Notes: generated by a model not told the origin, from the letters alone. DNA of 64,000 bases from Streptosporangium roseum DSM 43021 (GCF_000024865.1 NC_013595.1:4836001-4900000), one strand, 5' to 3'. Shown: positions 1 through 9,394, counted from the first letter of the stretch. Numbers and translations are program-made.

Positions 1-1111
1 GCCCGACGGCGGCGCCGGCGGCAGGTGCCATGACGGCCAGCCGTACATCCAGGACCGGAGTCCACTGCTTGGCGGCGCAGACCGCGACGATCACGACGAT
101 CCCGGCGGAGGCACCGATGATGCCGCCGGTCAGCCCGGTGAGGGTGGACTCCAGCAGGAACTGCGCGGCGACGTGGCGGCGGGCGGCGCCCAGGGCGCGG
201 CGCAGGCCGATCTCGGCGACGCGCTCCATCACGGTCACCAGGGTGACGTTGGCGATGCCGACCGCGCCGACGACCAGGGAGACCAGCCCGAGGATCAGGA
301 AGAGGGCGTTGACGTCGCCTTCCACCGCGTCGCGTGCTCTGGTGGGGCTGGGCGGCGATATGACCTGGAGGAGGGCCTCGTTGCCGGGGCTGAGCGCGGC
401 AGGCGCCTGCTCGGCGATCAGTTCCGCGGCGCCGAGGCCGGTGTTGACCAGGACCCTGGTCACGGTGCTCAGGCCGTAGCGCCTGCCGACGGCCGGTGGC
501 AGCAGGACCGCGCTCGCGAGGCTCTTCTCGCGTTTCAGGTCGCCGAGCACGCCGATGACGGTGTACGCCTGGGTGCCGATGAAGATGGCCGGGGCCCGTT
601 CCAACCGGGTGACGCCCAGCATCTTGGCCGCGTGCAGGCCCAGCACGACGACCTTGTCCCCCCGGGAGATGTGCCCGGCGTCGAAGTAGCGGCCCTCGAC
701 CATTCTGCCTTTGACCGCGGCGGGCAGGCCGGGGCTGCTGGCGACGACCGTGAGCGTCTGGTCGGTGACCCGGGTGGGGTCCACGATGTCGTTGGAGCGG
801 ACGCTGAGGTTGGCACTCCGTTCCGACTCGGCGAGGGCGGCGGCGGAGATCACCCCGCGCAGCCGGGTCACCCGGCTGACGGCGGCCCAATCGACCAGGG
901 GGAACGGGTTCTCCGGGACCTCGACCGTGACGGAGGTGGCGGTCAGCTCGTCGAAGCGGCCGACGATCTGGTTGCCCGCCGTCGCGGCGACGCCCAGAGT
1001 GACCACGAGCGTGGTGATGCCCAGTACGGTGCCCAGCGTGGTCAGCGCCGAGCGCACCGGGCGGGCCAGCAGGCCCGCCATGGCCTCGTTCAGCAGGTCG
1101 CGCGGGTGCAC
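1..1111 (-). CDS. FtsX/MacB-type ABC transporter permease (3' end off the window)
   Basis: Integral membrane permease of a MacB-like exporter that would work with the ATPase and adaptor encoded just upstream. The GTG start was chosen because the frame opens HPRDLLNEAMAGLLARPVRS, a typical FtsX N-terminus followed by a first membrane helix, and because GGAGGGA lies at a good distance inside the end of the ATPase gene. An extracytoplasmic MacB-like region follows, then FtsX helices near the window edge (LGLVSLVVGAVGIANVTLV, with VMERVAEIGLRRALGA after it, the classic FtsX signature). The stop is outside the window. The gap to the ATPase stop is 2 bases, so translation is probably coupled. Substrate unknown. 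Confidence 0.88.
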   Translation of the reverse strand, partial: MHPRDLLNEAMAGLLARPVRSALTTLGTVLGITTLVVTLGVAATAGNQIVGRFDELTATSVTVEVPENPFPLVDWAAVSRVTRLRGVISAAALAESERSANLSVRSNDIVDPTRVTDQTLTVVASSPGLPAAVKGRMVEGRYFDAGHISRGDKVVVLGLHAAKMLGVTRLERAPAIFIGTQAYTVIGVLGDLKREKSLASAVLLPPAVGRRYGLSTVTRVLVNTGLGAAELIAEQAPAALSPGNEALLQVISPPSPTRARDAVEGDVNALFLILGLVSLVVGAVGIANVTLVTVMERVAEIGLRRALGAARRHVAAQFLLESTLTGLTGGIIGASAGIVVIVAVCAAKQWTPVLDVRLAVMAPAAGAAVG

Positions 1112-1113
1112 AT

Positions 1114-1788
1114 CTATCCCTCCGTGAGGATGCCGTCGGTGATGCGCACCCGGCGCCCGGCCCGGTCGCTCACCTCGTTCTCATGGGTGATGACCACGAT
1201 GGTCATGCCCTGGGCGCGCAGCTCGTCGAACAGGTCGAGCACGGCGCCGGTGTTCCTGCTGTCGAGGTTGCCGGTGGGTTCGTCGCACAGCAGCAGCGAC
1301 GGCTCGCCCATCAGGGCGCGGGCGATGGCGGCGCGCTGCCGCTCGCCGCCGGACATCCTGCCGGGCGGGAAGTCCACCCGGTGCGACAGCCGTACCCGCT
1401 CCAGGGCCCGCATCGCGCGCTCCCGCCGCCCTGTGCGCGGCCCCGCGCCGTAGACCTCGGCCAGCATGACGTTCTCCAGCACGCTGCGGTGCGGCAGCAG
1501 GTGGAAGGACTGGAAGACGAAGCCGATACGGCTGCCGCGCACCGTGGTCCGCGCGCCGTCCTTCAGCGTGGTGGTCTCGATGCCGTCGAGCCGGTAGCCG
1601 CCGCTGGTCGGCCGGTCGAGCAGGCCGAGCATGTTGAGCAGCGTGGACTTGCCGGACCCCGAGGGGCCAACTATGGCGACATAGTCTGATTTTTCGACTT
1701 TCAGGTTGATGGCGGAGAGCGCCCTGACGGGAGGATCGGCGGGGAACTCCTTGGTCAGATCGTCGAGCAGGATGACCGGCTCAGGCAC
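1114..1788 (-). CDS. ABC transporter ATP-binding protein (MacB/LolD family)
   Basis: 224-residue cytoplasmic ATPase energising the adaptor/permease encoded on either side. Visible motifs: Walker A GPSGSGKST at 41-49, Q-loop Gln93, signature SGGER at 146-150, Walker B LLLCDEP at 166-172 and a late switch histidine (VITHEN). The length is normal for LolD/MacB-type ATPases. Its ATG overlaps the end of the adaptor gene by 8 bases and its stop lies 2 bases before the permease start, so the genes form a tightly coupled operon. Exported substrate cannot be read from sequence. Confidence 0.95.
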   Translation of the reverse strand: MPEPVILLDDLTKEFPADPPVRALSAINLKVEKSDYVAIVGPSGSGKSTLLNMLGLLDRPTSGGYRLDGIETTTLKDGARTTVRGSRIGFVFQSFHLLPHRSVLENVMLAEVYGAGPRTGRRERAMRALERVRLSHRVDFPPGRMSGGERQRAAIARALMGEPSLLLCDEPTGNLDSRNTGAVLDLFDELRAQGMTIVVITHENEVSDRAGRRVRITDGILTEG

Positions 1789-3487
1789 TGTTGATCACCA
1801 CCAGGTCACCCGGCTTGAGGTCGCCGGTCACCTCCACGGCTCCGTCGGCGGCCAGGCCGGTGCGCACCTCGACCTCCTTGGTCCGGTCGGGCGCGATCTC
1901 CACCTGCACCCGGGCCCTGCCGTCCGCGGCGGTGACGACCGCCGCGGCGGGGACCACGAGCACCTCCTGGTCGGTGGCGCCGATGGTCACGCGGGCGGTG
2001 ACGGGGGCGCCGGCGAGCTTCTTGAGGCCCTTCATCGAGGCAGGAGTGATCATCACCGGCACGGCGCCCTTCGTGTCGCGTCCGCCGAGGGAGGTCACCG
2101 TGCCGGGGACGGTCTTGCCGGCCTCGGTCTCGATGGTCGCGTTCAGGCCCGTCTTCAGCCGCTCGGCCTCAGCCGCGTCCACCGAGCCTGAGACCACGAA
2201 GGTGGAGCTGGTGACCGTGGCGATCGGCTTGTCCGCCGGCTCGCCCGCCTTGACGGTCGCCTTGTGCAGGCGGGCCGGCAGCCTGGGCAGGAAGACGATC
2301 TCTCCCGGCGGGATGGTGGGGCCGTAGGTCCGGGAGAACTCGGCCAGCAGCGCCCGTGCCGCGGCCAGGTCACGCTGGGCGTTGGCCACCTTCAGCTTGG
2401 TGGGCGAGAGCTGCCTGGCCTGCCTGAGCGTCTGCTCGGCGGCGGCGACGGCCTCCCGTGCCAGCCGGACGCTCCTCCCCAGCTCGGCCAGCCGCCTGTC
2501 CCGCGCGACCCCGGCCTCCTCCAGCACCCGCTCCAGTGCCGACCGGGCGGCGGCCGAATCCGCTCTGGCGTTGGCGACCCGGAGTTCGAGCAGCCGGGTG
2601 TCGGCAGGCGGCCCGGCCGGGGCGCCGGGACCGGGCGCGGGGGTGGGCGCGGGGGTGGGCGTCGTGCGGGCCTGGGCGAGCTCCTGCTCGGCGGCCAGCA
2701 GCTTCTCCTCGGCCGCTCGTACGGCGCTCTCGGCGGCCTCGACCTCGGCCTCGTCCTCGATGGTGCGCTCCTGCGCCCGCGCGCTGTCCAGCGCCTGTCC
2801 GGCCTCCTCCAGATCCCGCCGGGCGTTGGCGAGCCTGACTTTCAGCGGGAGCACGTCCATGCCCTGGTCAAGCGCCTTGCGCTCGGTCGCGAGCACTTCC
2901 TGCGCGGATCGTACGGCCCTGCGCAGGTCGTCACGCTTCTGCCGCAGCTCCAACGTGGGTTGCTGCGCCTCATAGTCCCGCTTGGCGTAGAAGCGCGACA
3001 CCGCGGCGATGGTCGCCTGGTCGAACACTCCGGTCACGGGCGCGCGGTGGCCGAGCCTGCGCAGCGCCTTCTGCAACTGCCTGACATCGTCGCCCCTGGT
3101 GCCGGGGACGATGCCGCGGTGCATCGGCACCTTGCCGGAGAAGACGAACACCGGGCGCCCGTTCACCTCCATCACCACCGCGCCCTCCGTGAGCATGCCC
3201 GGCCGGGGAGCACGGGTGGCCCGCTGAGTGGCGTCGCCGCCGCCCACCACCCCGGCCAGCGACACCGGGTACGGCGAGCCGTACTCCAGTGTGCTGCTGA
3301 CCACGATGGTGCTGACCAGCTTGCGCCGCTCGACCGTGGCGGTGACCAGCGACGGTCTGGGCGGCTTGCGCGCCGCCGCCTCGTCGGCCGGGGAGCGCAG
3401 CAGGGTGCTCACCCCCCAGCCGGCCCCCGCCACCACCACGACCACGGCCAGCACCAGCAGCAGCGTGCCGCGAGGAGTGCGCGTCAC
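1781..3487 (-). CDS. HlyD-type periplasmic adaptor with peptidoglycan-binding domain
   Basis: 568-residue membrane-anchored adaptor of the tripartite exporter. A membrane segment at residues 9-23 is followed by a barrel-like region, a PG_binding_1 domain at about 127-172 (GDDVRQLQKALRRLG, then FDQATIAAVSRFY), a long Ala/Glu/Arg-rich coiled-coil hairpin interrupted by a proline-rich stretch, and a C-terminal membrane-fusion-protein region. Actinobacterial adaptors of MacB-like systems often have this architecture. The GTG start overlaps the upstream lipoprotein stop in a GTGA, indicating coupling. A much longer reading frame extends upstream, but it only shadows the lipoprotein gene. Confidence 0.88.
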   Translation of the reverse strand: MTRTPRGTLLLVLAVVVVVAGAGWGVSTLLRSPADEAAARKPPRPSLVTATVERRKLVSTIVVSSTLEYGSPYPVSLAGVVGGGDATQRATRAPRPGMLTEGAVVMEVNGRPVFVFSGKVPMHRGIVPGTRGDDVRQLQKALRRLGHRAPVTGVFDQATIAAVSRFYAKRDYEAQQPTLELRQKRDDLRRAVRSAQEVLATERKALDQGMDVLPLKVRLANARRDLEEAGQALDSARAQERTIEDEAEVEAAESAVRAAEEKLLAAEQELAQARTTPTPAPTPAPGPGAPAGPPADTRLLELRVANARADSAAARSALERVLEEAGVARDRRLAELGRSVRLAREAVAAAEQTLRQARQLSPTKLKVANAQRDLAAARALLAEFSRTYGPTIPPGEIVFLPRLPARLHKATVKAGEPADKPIATVTSSTFVVSGSVDAAEAERLKTGLNATIETEAGKTVPGTVTSLGGRDTKGAVPVMITPASMKGLKKLAGAPVTARVTIGATDQEVLVVPAAAVVTAADGRARVQVEIAPDRTKEVEVRTGLAADGAVEVTGDLKPGDLVVINSA

Positions 3488-4269
3488 CGCTCTTGGAACC
3501 CGTACTTCACCCGGGCCTCGTTGGTGAGCCGGGTGCTCAGGGGAACGAAGGCGGCGTAGAAGTCCTTGCCGCACTCCAGGTCGACCAGCGCCGACTTGAT
3601 CTCCTTGGCGAGGTACGGCCTTGCCGCCTCCGCCGTGACGGCGCCCTTCTTGGCGAGCCGCTCGGCCTGCTCGCCCCACACCGCCGCGCCGCGGCTGCTC
3701 AACTGGAGCGGCCTGGCGGAGGTCACCCGCTCGCCCCTGGAGGTCAGGCACTCGGCGAAGGACGCGGCGAGCTCCACGAGCTTGGGATCGCCGTCGAGCT
3801 CCTTGTCGATGTTCTCGATCTCCGTGCTCATCTGATCCTGATAGTCGGCGACCGAGGTGACCTTCAGGCCGTTCACCTGCCGGAGGGCGGCGACCCGGCA
3901 CTCGTTCATGGTCTTGATATAGGCCTGCCGCTTGTTGTCGGGGAGGTTGTCGATCGTCGCCTGGTTGGGGTCGGGCTCCTGCGTGTCGGCCGGCCTCGGG
4001 TAGACGAAGGTGGAGAAGGCGCCGAAGCCGTACTTGCCGCGGGCCTCCTTCATCGCCGCGTAGTCGCCAGTGCCCGCGTCGGGCTTCTTGGGCCGGCTGA
4101 CCGAGGGGGTGTAGGAGAAGCCCTTCTGCTTCATGCAGGTGGCGATGGCGTTCTCCCGCTCGCGGGCCTTGTCCACCGAGGCACCGCCGCCGGTGGCCGC
4201 AGGGGGTGTGTTCCCCCCGCAGCCGGTCAGCACCACCAGGCCGAGCAGACCGCATATCAGCACACGCAT
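3484..4269 (-). CDS. Secreted lipoprotein, first gene of the exporter operon
   Basis: 261-residue predicted lipoprotein. The ATG was chosen so that the protein starts with a lipoprotein signal peptide: basic start, hydrophobic core and lipobox LTGC with the modified cysteine at residue 17, then a Gly/Ala-rich tether. An upstream extension of 17 residues would destroy the signal. No recognised catalytic domain; the body is charged and contains several cysteines. It leads an operon with adaptor, ATPase and permease genes, so it may be an accessory or sensor of the exporter; that role is inference. Confidence 0.85.
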   Translation of the reverse strand: MRVLICGLLGLVVLTGCGGNTPPAATGGGASVDKARERENAIATCMKQKGFSYTPSVSRPKKPDAGTGDYAAMKEARGKYGFGAFSTFVYPRPADTQEPDPNQATIDNLPDNKRQAYIKTMNECRVAALRQVNGLKVTSVADYQDQMSTEIENIDKELDGDPKLVELAASFAECLTSRGERVTSARPLQLSSRGAAVWGEQAERLAKKGAVTAEAARPYLAKEIKSALVDLECGKDFYAAFVPLSTRLTNEARVKYGFQER

Positions 4270-4455
4270 CGAGGACTCCTTCGCGGTGGGATCGCGCCGC
4301 CCTCGCGACGCCGTGGCCACTCTGGAGGCCGCTTGCCTCCGCTCCGCATTCGCCGGGTATCCGTGCGCGCTCAGCCGTGTATCCGCCAGGCATCAACGCC
4401 ACAGGCCGCCCGGGGGCGACTTCTCGTGATATTCCCTCCGGGGGAGGGCGGACGC

Positions 4456-5412
4456 TCAGCGGAACAGGTGGGCGTTCTCGACCGCCCAGTCGTCGAAGCC
4501 GCGCAGCGGGCGGCCGATGATCTCGCGCACGGCCGGCCGCTGGTCGAGCGTCCATCGGGTGAGCTCGGCGAGCCGCGCGCCGTACTCCTCAAGGGCGTAC
4601 AGCGTCACGTCGATGCCGCTGTCGGGCCAGCCGCGACGCCGCCAGCTCGCGCGGCTGTCGTCGGGCGTCACCTCGACGGCGGCGAGGTCGCGGCCGATGG
4701 CTCCGGCGATGCTCGCCACGCGCGACCGGGTGCTGATCGGCGGTCCGACCGCTTCGAGAACGGCGCCCACATAGCCATCGGCACGCAGCGCCGCCAGCGC
4801 GACGGCGGCGAGGTCGTCCTCGTGGATGAAGGGATAGTGGCCGCTGTCCAGGAAGGCCTCCCGCACGACACGCTCGCCCCTGACCGTGTCCGGCCAGTCC
4901 GACCCCGTGGCCGGATAGGTGCCCTCGATCACCGCCCCCATCACCGCCGACGGGCGGATGTGCGTCCACTCCATCCCCGAGCGCTCGACGGCCCGCTCGA
5001 CGGCCAGCCAGAACCACGTCTCCGGCGGATAGGCCTCCTCGTACTCCGGCCCGTGCGAGGACAGCACGACGATCCGCCGTACACCGGCACCCCGGGCGAC
5101 CTCCAGCGCGTCCCGCACCGTCGTCGGTACGGCGCCGGCGAGAAAGACGCCGTCAACGCCGGAGAAGACCTCGGCGCACTCCAGCGGCCGGGTGATGGAC
5201 CCCTCGACGACCTCGGCCCCGTCGGGCCAGCCGGCCACCTGGCCGGGCTCGGCGAGAACACGCACCCGATCCCCCGCGTCCAGCAGCTGCCGCGCCAGGC
5301 TCCGCCCGACGATCCCCGTGGGACTGCTGCCCGCGTCCTTCCTGGCGCTGACGGCGGTCAGCAGGCGCAGACGGGCGTGCGATGCGTTCGTGACCGGCTT
5401 GATTCCATCCAT
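4456..5412 (-). CDS. NmrA/NAD(P)-binding family protein
   Basis: 318-residue Rossmann-fold protein of the atypical short-chain dehydrogenase NmrA group. The body matches the family: TGIVGRSLARQLLDAGDRVRVL at the N-terminus, then GVDGVFLAG, RIVVLSSHG and a family-typical C-terminal half (YPFIHEDDLAAVALAAL). The ATG at 5412 was chosen for the GGAGG eight bases upstream; a TTG five codons earlier would overlap that site. The first 30 residues are odd: the expected short beta strand and GATG turn are replaced by a longer segment ending SSPTGIVG, so nucleotide binding may be altered. Substrate unknown. Monocistronic. Confidence 0.8.
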   Translation of the reverse strand: MDGIKPVTNASHARLRLLTAVSARKDAGSSPTGIVGRSLARQLLDAGDRVRVLAEPGQVAGWPDGAEVVEGSITRPLECAEVFSGVDGVFLAGAVPTTVRDALEVARGAGVRRIVVLSSHGPEYEEAYPPETWFWLAVERAVERSGMEWTHIRPSAVMGAVIEGTYPATGSDWPDTVRGERVVREAFLDSGHYPFIHEDDLAAVALAALRADGYVGAVLEAVGPPISTRSRVASIAGAIGRDLAAVEVTPDDSRASWRRRGWPDSGIDVTLYALEEYGARLAELTRWTLDQRPAVREIIGRPLRGFDDWAVENAHLFR

Positions 5413-5652
5413 GGCGAGATCCTCCAACGCGAAAGCGGAGATCTTGCGCCACCCCGGTGATCGGGGGGAGGTTGCGGATCCGAGATCGCCGACACTACCA
5501 GCCCCGCCCCTCCCGGTGACAGCGGGCGCCGTCTTCGGGAGCGAGCGGAGAGGGCCGGGGTGGTGTCCCAGGCGAACAGGCGGGCGAGCCGGCCGGTCAC
5601 GAGTCGGCCGGTCACGAGCCGGCGCGCACGGGGCCGGCCCCGTGCGCGCCGT

Positions 5653-6255
5653 TCATGCGAGGAAAACGAGCTGCGCGGCGATGAGGAAGTCGAGGACGCC
5701 GCACCACTCCGCGTACGAGCGCGATACGACCGCGTCCCTCCTGAGGTGGACGAAGTCCCAGAGGCCGTGCAGGAACCAGCCCGCCGCCACCAGATAGCGG
5801 CCCAGGTCGGGTTCCACCACCAGCGCGGCCAGTGCCAGCGCCCCGAACCCGATCATCCCCAGGGCCTGCACCTGGAACGCGCCCGAGCGGCGCAGGTCAC
5901 CGGCGACGGCGCCCCACACCATGACGGCCAGCGCCACGGCGGCGAACACGGCCGGTACGGCGACCACGTCCAGCACCCGCAGGACCAGGTAGAGGACGAC
6001 GAAGACCAGGAGCACCGGCCACGACGCCTCCCGCCGCCGGATCTTGGCCACCACGAGGTAGAGCAGGGGCAGCAGCAGGAGGACCTCGGCGAGCGCGGCG
6101 ACGTCACCCGCAGAGGAGCCTCCGGCCGCCCTGGCCGCCAACAGCCCGACGGCCAGGGCGGCCGGCCATCGCCGCAGTACGGCCGTCCAGCGGGAGCGGC
6201 GCGGCGTGGCCTCGGACAGCGGCGTGACCTCGGACACGGGAGGGATCTCAGACAC
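5653..6255 (-). CDS. Hypothetical multi-spanning membrane protein
   Basis: 200-residue protein with about six hydrophobic segments after a short polar N-terminus containing a repeated EVTPLSEATP-like motif. The C-terminal part (GWFLHGLWDFVHLRRDAVVS, then EWCGVLDFLIAAQLVFLA) recurs in small actinobacterial membrane proteins of unknown function. Its ATG overlaps the stop of the upstream membrane protein by 8 bases, so the two are translationally coupled. They are divergent from a two-component system and may be its targets; that is inference from position only. Confidence 0.75.
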   Translation of the reverse strand: MSEIPPVSEVTPLSEATPRRSRWTAVLRRWPAALAVGLLAARAAGGSSAGDVAALAEVLLLLPLLYLVVAKIRRREASWPVLLVFVVLYLVLRVLDVVAVPAVFAAVALAVMVWGAVAGDLRRSGAFQVQALGMIGFGALALAALVVEPDLGRYLVAAGWFLHGLWDFVHLRRDAVVSRSYAEWCGVLDFLIAAQLVFLA

Positions 6256-6661
6256 GGGAGGGACCTCCGTACTCGTCGCGGCGGCGGAGCATCACCAGGA
6301 GCATGAGCGGGAGCATCACGACGTGCTCCAGCAGGAGCAGCGCGCCGCTCGAGATCACGCCCGTCCACAGCAGCGGGAACAGCGCGAGTGCGGGGACGAG
6401 CATCGACCCGGCCATCTCCAGCGTCGCGGCCCAGCCGTGGCCCCGGTAGCGCATCCAGACGATCATCCCGGCGGACATGTCGACGGCCATCTCCAGGGCG
6501 GCCACCTCCGGCTGTGCCGGGAACTCCAGGCCCGCGAGCGCCAGGCCGGCGCGTACGGCGGCGGCGAGCACCGCCATGCCGACGAACATCGCCGCGAGCA
6601 TCTCCAGGTAGTGACGGATGAAGGGCCACCAGCCGTGGCCGTGGGCGGCTCTCGCTCTCAT
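6248..6661 (-). CDS. Hypothetical membrane protein
   Basis: 137-residue protein with four hydrophobic segments. The ATG at 6661 is preceded by GGAGGA at seven bases and begins with a His-rich MRARAAHGHGW stretch; the reading frame is open further upstream, but that part overlaps the divergent promoter and lacks a ribosome site. The pattern EMAVDMSAGMIVWMRYRGH with methionines and histidines inside helices is notable and could suggest metal handling, but no family is certain. Coupled to the downstream membrane protein gene. Confidence 0.7.
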   Translation of the reverse strand: MRARAAHGHGWWPFIRHYLEMLAAMFVGMAVLAAAVRAGLALAGLEFPAQPEVAALEMAVDMSAGMIVWMRYRGHGWAATLEMAGSMLVPALALFPLLWTGVISSGALLLLEHVVMLPLMLLVMLRRRDEYGGPSRV

Positions 6662-6833
6662 GTCGTGCTCCTCCGATGTACGGGTTTGGGGTATGCGACA
6701 CCCAGAGTGCGGGAGGGCGGGAGCTGCCAGTAGTGCCGAAACGGCACGTCCCGGCATGGGCATGTCACGAAATCTCATGACATTTGTCATCGGGGTGCTC
6801 CGTACCCCCGGTCGCGCAGGGGACAATGGCCGC

Positions 6834-8132
6834 GTGCGTGACAGGCGGAGCGAGCGCGGGACGGGACTGAGCGGTTTCCGCCGCTACACGTGGTGGAGCC
6901 TCACCGGGAGCATCACGGTCTCCCTGGTGCTCTTCGTCAGGGCCTGGGCCATGGACGAGGGCGTGGCCCCCTGGGCCAGGGGCGTCATCGGCCTGGCCCT
7001 GGCCGTGCTGGTCGTGGCCGTCGCCGTACTGCTCGGCCGCCGGCTGCCGCGCTCACCCGGCGACGCGCAGGACCGGGTCGGCGCCTCGGGTGAGCGTGAA
7101 GGGGCCGGCGGGCCACCGGTGGGCTGGTCGGTGGCGGGGGGCCTGGCGGCGGCCGTGCTGGGCGCGGTCCCGCTCGCTCTGCGCGACGACGGGCTGTGGG
7201 CGGTGGCCCCGGCGGTGATGGTGTCGGTCACGGCGACGTTCCTGCGGCCGGCGCACCGGCGCACCCTCATCGCCGGCGCGGTGGTTGTCGCGGCGGCGCT
7301 CGGCGGATCCGTGGCCCTCGCCTCGGGGGACACGGAGTGGCTCCTCGCGGGGGCCTTCCCGGCCGGCATGGTCGCCTCCGTCGCCTGGATGGCACTGGGC
7401 ATGCTGTGGGCCTGGGACGTCGCCGACCGGCTGGACCGGGCGCGGCGCCTGGCCGCCGAGCTGGCGGTAAAGGACGAGCGGCTGCGGTTCGCCGCCGACC
7501 TGCACGACATCCAGGGACACCACCTGCAGGTGATCGCGCTCAAGAGCGAGCTGGCCGAGAGGCTCGCCGAGGCCGACCCTGTCCGGGCCGCCGCGGAGAT
7601 GCGCGAGGTGCGGCGGTTGGCGGCCGACGCGCTCCGCGACACTCGTGCCGTGGTGCAGGGATATCGACGCACGACCCTGGAGGACGAGATCGCCAACGCC
7701 GCGAAGGTGCTGGCCGCCGCCGGCATCGACACGACCGTGGACCATGGCCGGGTCACCGGGGCGGACCCGTTGCCGGAGCCCGCCCGCCACGTCCTGGGCC
7801 TGGTGATGCGCGAGGCCACCACCAACGTGCTGCGCCACAGCCGGTCCCGCCGGGCACACATCGCCTACGACGTCGAGGACGGTCGCGCCCGGCTCCGGGT
7901 CGGCAACGACGGCGTCGAGGGCGGTCATATCCGGCTGGGGGGCGGTGGCGACGGCGACGCCGAGCGGTCCCGGGCGGGGACGGGCACCGGCACCGGGCTG
8001 CGCTCCCTGGCCGAGCGGCTGGAGCGGGTCACCGGCACGCTGGACTGGTGGTGCGACGGTGACAGGTTCGAGGTGGTGGCCTCGCTGCCCTCCGATGCGC
8101 GCGCCTACCCGGCCGAGGCGGGTGCGCGGTGA
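6834..8132 (+). CDS. NarL/DesK-type sensor histidine kinase
   Basis: 432-residue membrane sensor kinase. The N-terminal half has several membrane helices with no periplasmic domain. It is followed by a HisKA_3 dimerisation domain with the phospho-acceptor His224 in DLHDIQGHHLQV, and a HATPase region (MREATTNVLRHS, then GTGLRSLAERLERV). The GTG start at 6834 avoids a spurious 72-residue extension across the divergent promoter. It ends in a GTGA overlap with the response regulator gene, its obvious partner. The absence of a large extracellular domain fits sensing of membrane state or drugs, as in DesK. Confidence 0.93.
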   Translation: MRDRRSERGTGLSGFRRYTWWSLTGSITVSLVLFVRAWAMDEGVAPWARGVIGLALAVLVVAVAVLLGRRLPRSPGDAQDRVGASGEREGAGGPPVGWSVAGGLAAAVLGAVPLALRDDGLWAVAPAVMVSVTATFLRPAHRRTLIAGAVVVAAALGGSVALASGDTEWLLAGAFPAGMVASVAWMALGMLWAWDVADRLDRARRLAAELAVKDERLRFAADLHDIQGHHLQVIALKSELAERLAEADPVRAAAEMREVRRLAADALRDTRAVVQGYRRTTLEDEIANAAKVLAAAGIDTTVDHGRVTGADPLPEPARHVLGLVMREATTNVLRHSRSRRAHIAYDVEDGRARLRVGNDGVEGGHIRLGGGGDGDAERSRAGTGTGTGLRSLAERLERVTGTLDWWCDGDRFEVVASLPSDARAYPAEAGAR

Positions 8133-8731
8133 TCCGGTTGCTGATCGCCGACGACGAGGACCTCATCAGAGGAGCCCTGGCGGCGCTGCTCGCGCTGGAG
8201 GATGACCTGGACGTCGTCGCCGAGGCGGCCACCACCACGGACGCGGTGCGGCTGGCACGCGAACGGCGGCCGGACATCGCCGTGCTCGACCTGGAGATGC
8301 CGCCCGCCGACGGGCTGCGTGCCGCGCAGGCGATCCGTTCCGAGCTGCCCACCCGGATCATCCTCGTCACCCGGCACGCCCGGCCCGGCGTGCTGCGCCG
8401 TGCCCTGGCAGCGGGGGTGAGCGGGTTCGTGCCCAAGACCACGCCCGTCACCCGGCTGGCCGAGATCATCCGCGACGTCGACGCCGGCCGGCGCTACGTG
8501 GACCCGGACATCGCCGCCTCCGCGCTGTCGGAGGACGACTGCCCGCTGTCCGAACGGGAGCTGGAGGTGCTGCGCGCATCACGGACGGGCGCCTCGATCA
8601 ACGAGATCGCGGCGCAGGTCCACCTCGCCCCCGGCACGGTGCGGAACTACCTGTCGGCAGCCATGGCCAAGCTCGGCGCCGGCTCCCGCCACGCCGCCGC
8701 ACACCGTGCCTGGGAGGAGGGCTGGATCTGA
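8129..8731 (+). CDS. LuxR-family response regulator
   Basis: 200-residue DNA-binding response regulator paired with the upstream kinase (4-bp overlap, GTG start). Receiver domain: acidic cluster DDED at residues 8-11, phospho-acceptor Asp54 in AVLDLEMP and the conserved Lys in VPKTT near 104. A GerE/LuxR helix-turn-helix lies at about 138-190 (LSERELEVL, then AAQVHLAPGTVRNYLS). Promoter targets are unknown; the divergent membrane-protein pair is the nearest candidate. Confidence 0.94.
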   Translation: MIRLLIADDEDLIRGALAALLALEDDLDVVAEAATTTDAVRLARERRPDIAVLDLEMPPADGLRAAQAIRSELPTRIILVTRHARPGVLRRALAAGVSGFVPKTTPVTRLAEIIRDVDAGRRYVDPDIAASALSEDDCPLSERELEVLRASRTGASINEIAAQVHLAPGTVRNYLSAAMAKLGAGSRHAAAHRAWEEGWI

Positions 8732-8843
8732 CGAGCCGGTACGCGACGGCGAGAGGAGTGCCGAGCCTGAACCGGGGCCTTCGGCCGCTGACCGGCGGTG
8801 CGGCCGGCGACAGGTGCCGGATGGCCTCGGTGCGCACCGTGTA

Positions 8844-9314
8844 TCAGTAATAGCGGCTCATGAGTTCGGTCGCCCAGCTCGGTTGGATGACCGGATGACG
8901 GGGGGCGAACTCGGCCAGGTACGGCTTGATATCCAGGATCGGCGAGCCTGACAGCGCGTCCAGGTCGGCGACGTGCAGGTTCAGGCCGTCCACGGCGAGC
9001 AGCCGGCAGCGGGAGACGCCAAGGCGGTTGGGCCGGTACGGCCCGCGGTGGGCGAAGACCCCCACGGGCGCCGCGCCCGGGTTCCCCCTCGGGGGGCGGG
9101 GCCGGCTGTGCACGGTGGCCGGGTCGATCCGGTCGAAGAGGAAGACGACCTCCAGGTGGGAGAAGTGCTCCAGGCCGAGCACCGCCGAGGCGGTGAAGGA
9201 CTCGCCGTCCAGCCGGATCACGGCTCGGACGTCGTGCCAGTCGTCCTCGACCATCTCGCTCCGGCCGCCCACGACCTGGCCGACTGGTCGCAGGGTCACG
9301 GTGTCCGTTGTCAT
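8844..9314 (-). CDS. TrmO/TsaA-family tRNA methyltransferase
   Basis: 156-residue protein of the TrmO (UPF0066) family, which N6-methylates the threonylcarbamoyl-adenosine at position 37 of some tRNAs using SAM. The diagnostic stretch is present: YRPNRLGVSRCRLLAVDG and then DALSGSPILDIKPY. The length suits the minimal single-domain form. It is the last gene of the minus-strand exporter operon controlled from the TetR intergenic region, about 80 bases after the DoxX-like gene. Why a tRNA-modifying gene sits there is unclear; it could be a passenger. Confidence 0.85.
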   Translation of the reverse strand: MTTDTVTLRPVGQVVGGRSEMVEDDWHDVRAVIRLDGESFTASAVLGLEHFSHLEVVFLFDRIDPATVHSRPRPPRGNPGAAPVGVFAHRGPYRPNRLGVSRCRLLAVDGLNLHVADLDALSGSPILDIKPYLAEFAPRHPVIQPSWATELMSRYY

Positions 9315-9394
9315 GGTGATCTCCAGGTTTTCGGTAGCGGCCGAGGTGGCCGCGGTGTTTGGCCGGATGTTCGCGCCGGGGCGGGGGCGGGGCG

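Noticed and set aside
1781..4555. Very long 924-codon minus-strand frame
   Set aside because: Only its first-read C-terminal 568 codons (from GTG 3487) are adaptor; the upstream part is Arg/Gly-rich antisense of the lipoprotein gene in another frame, typical of high-GC shadow frames.
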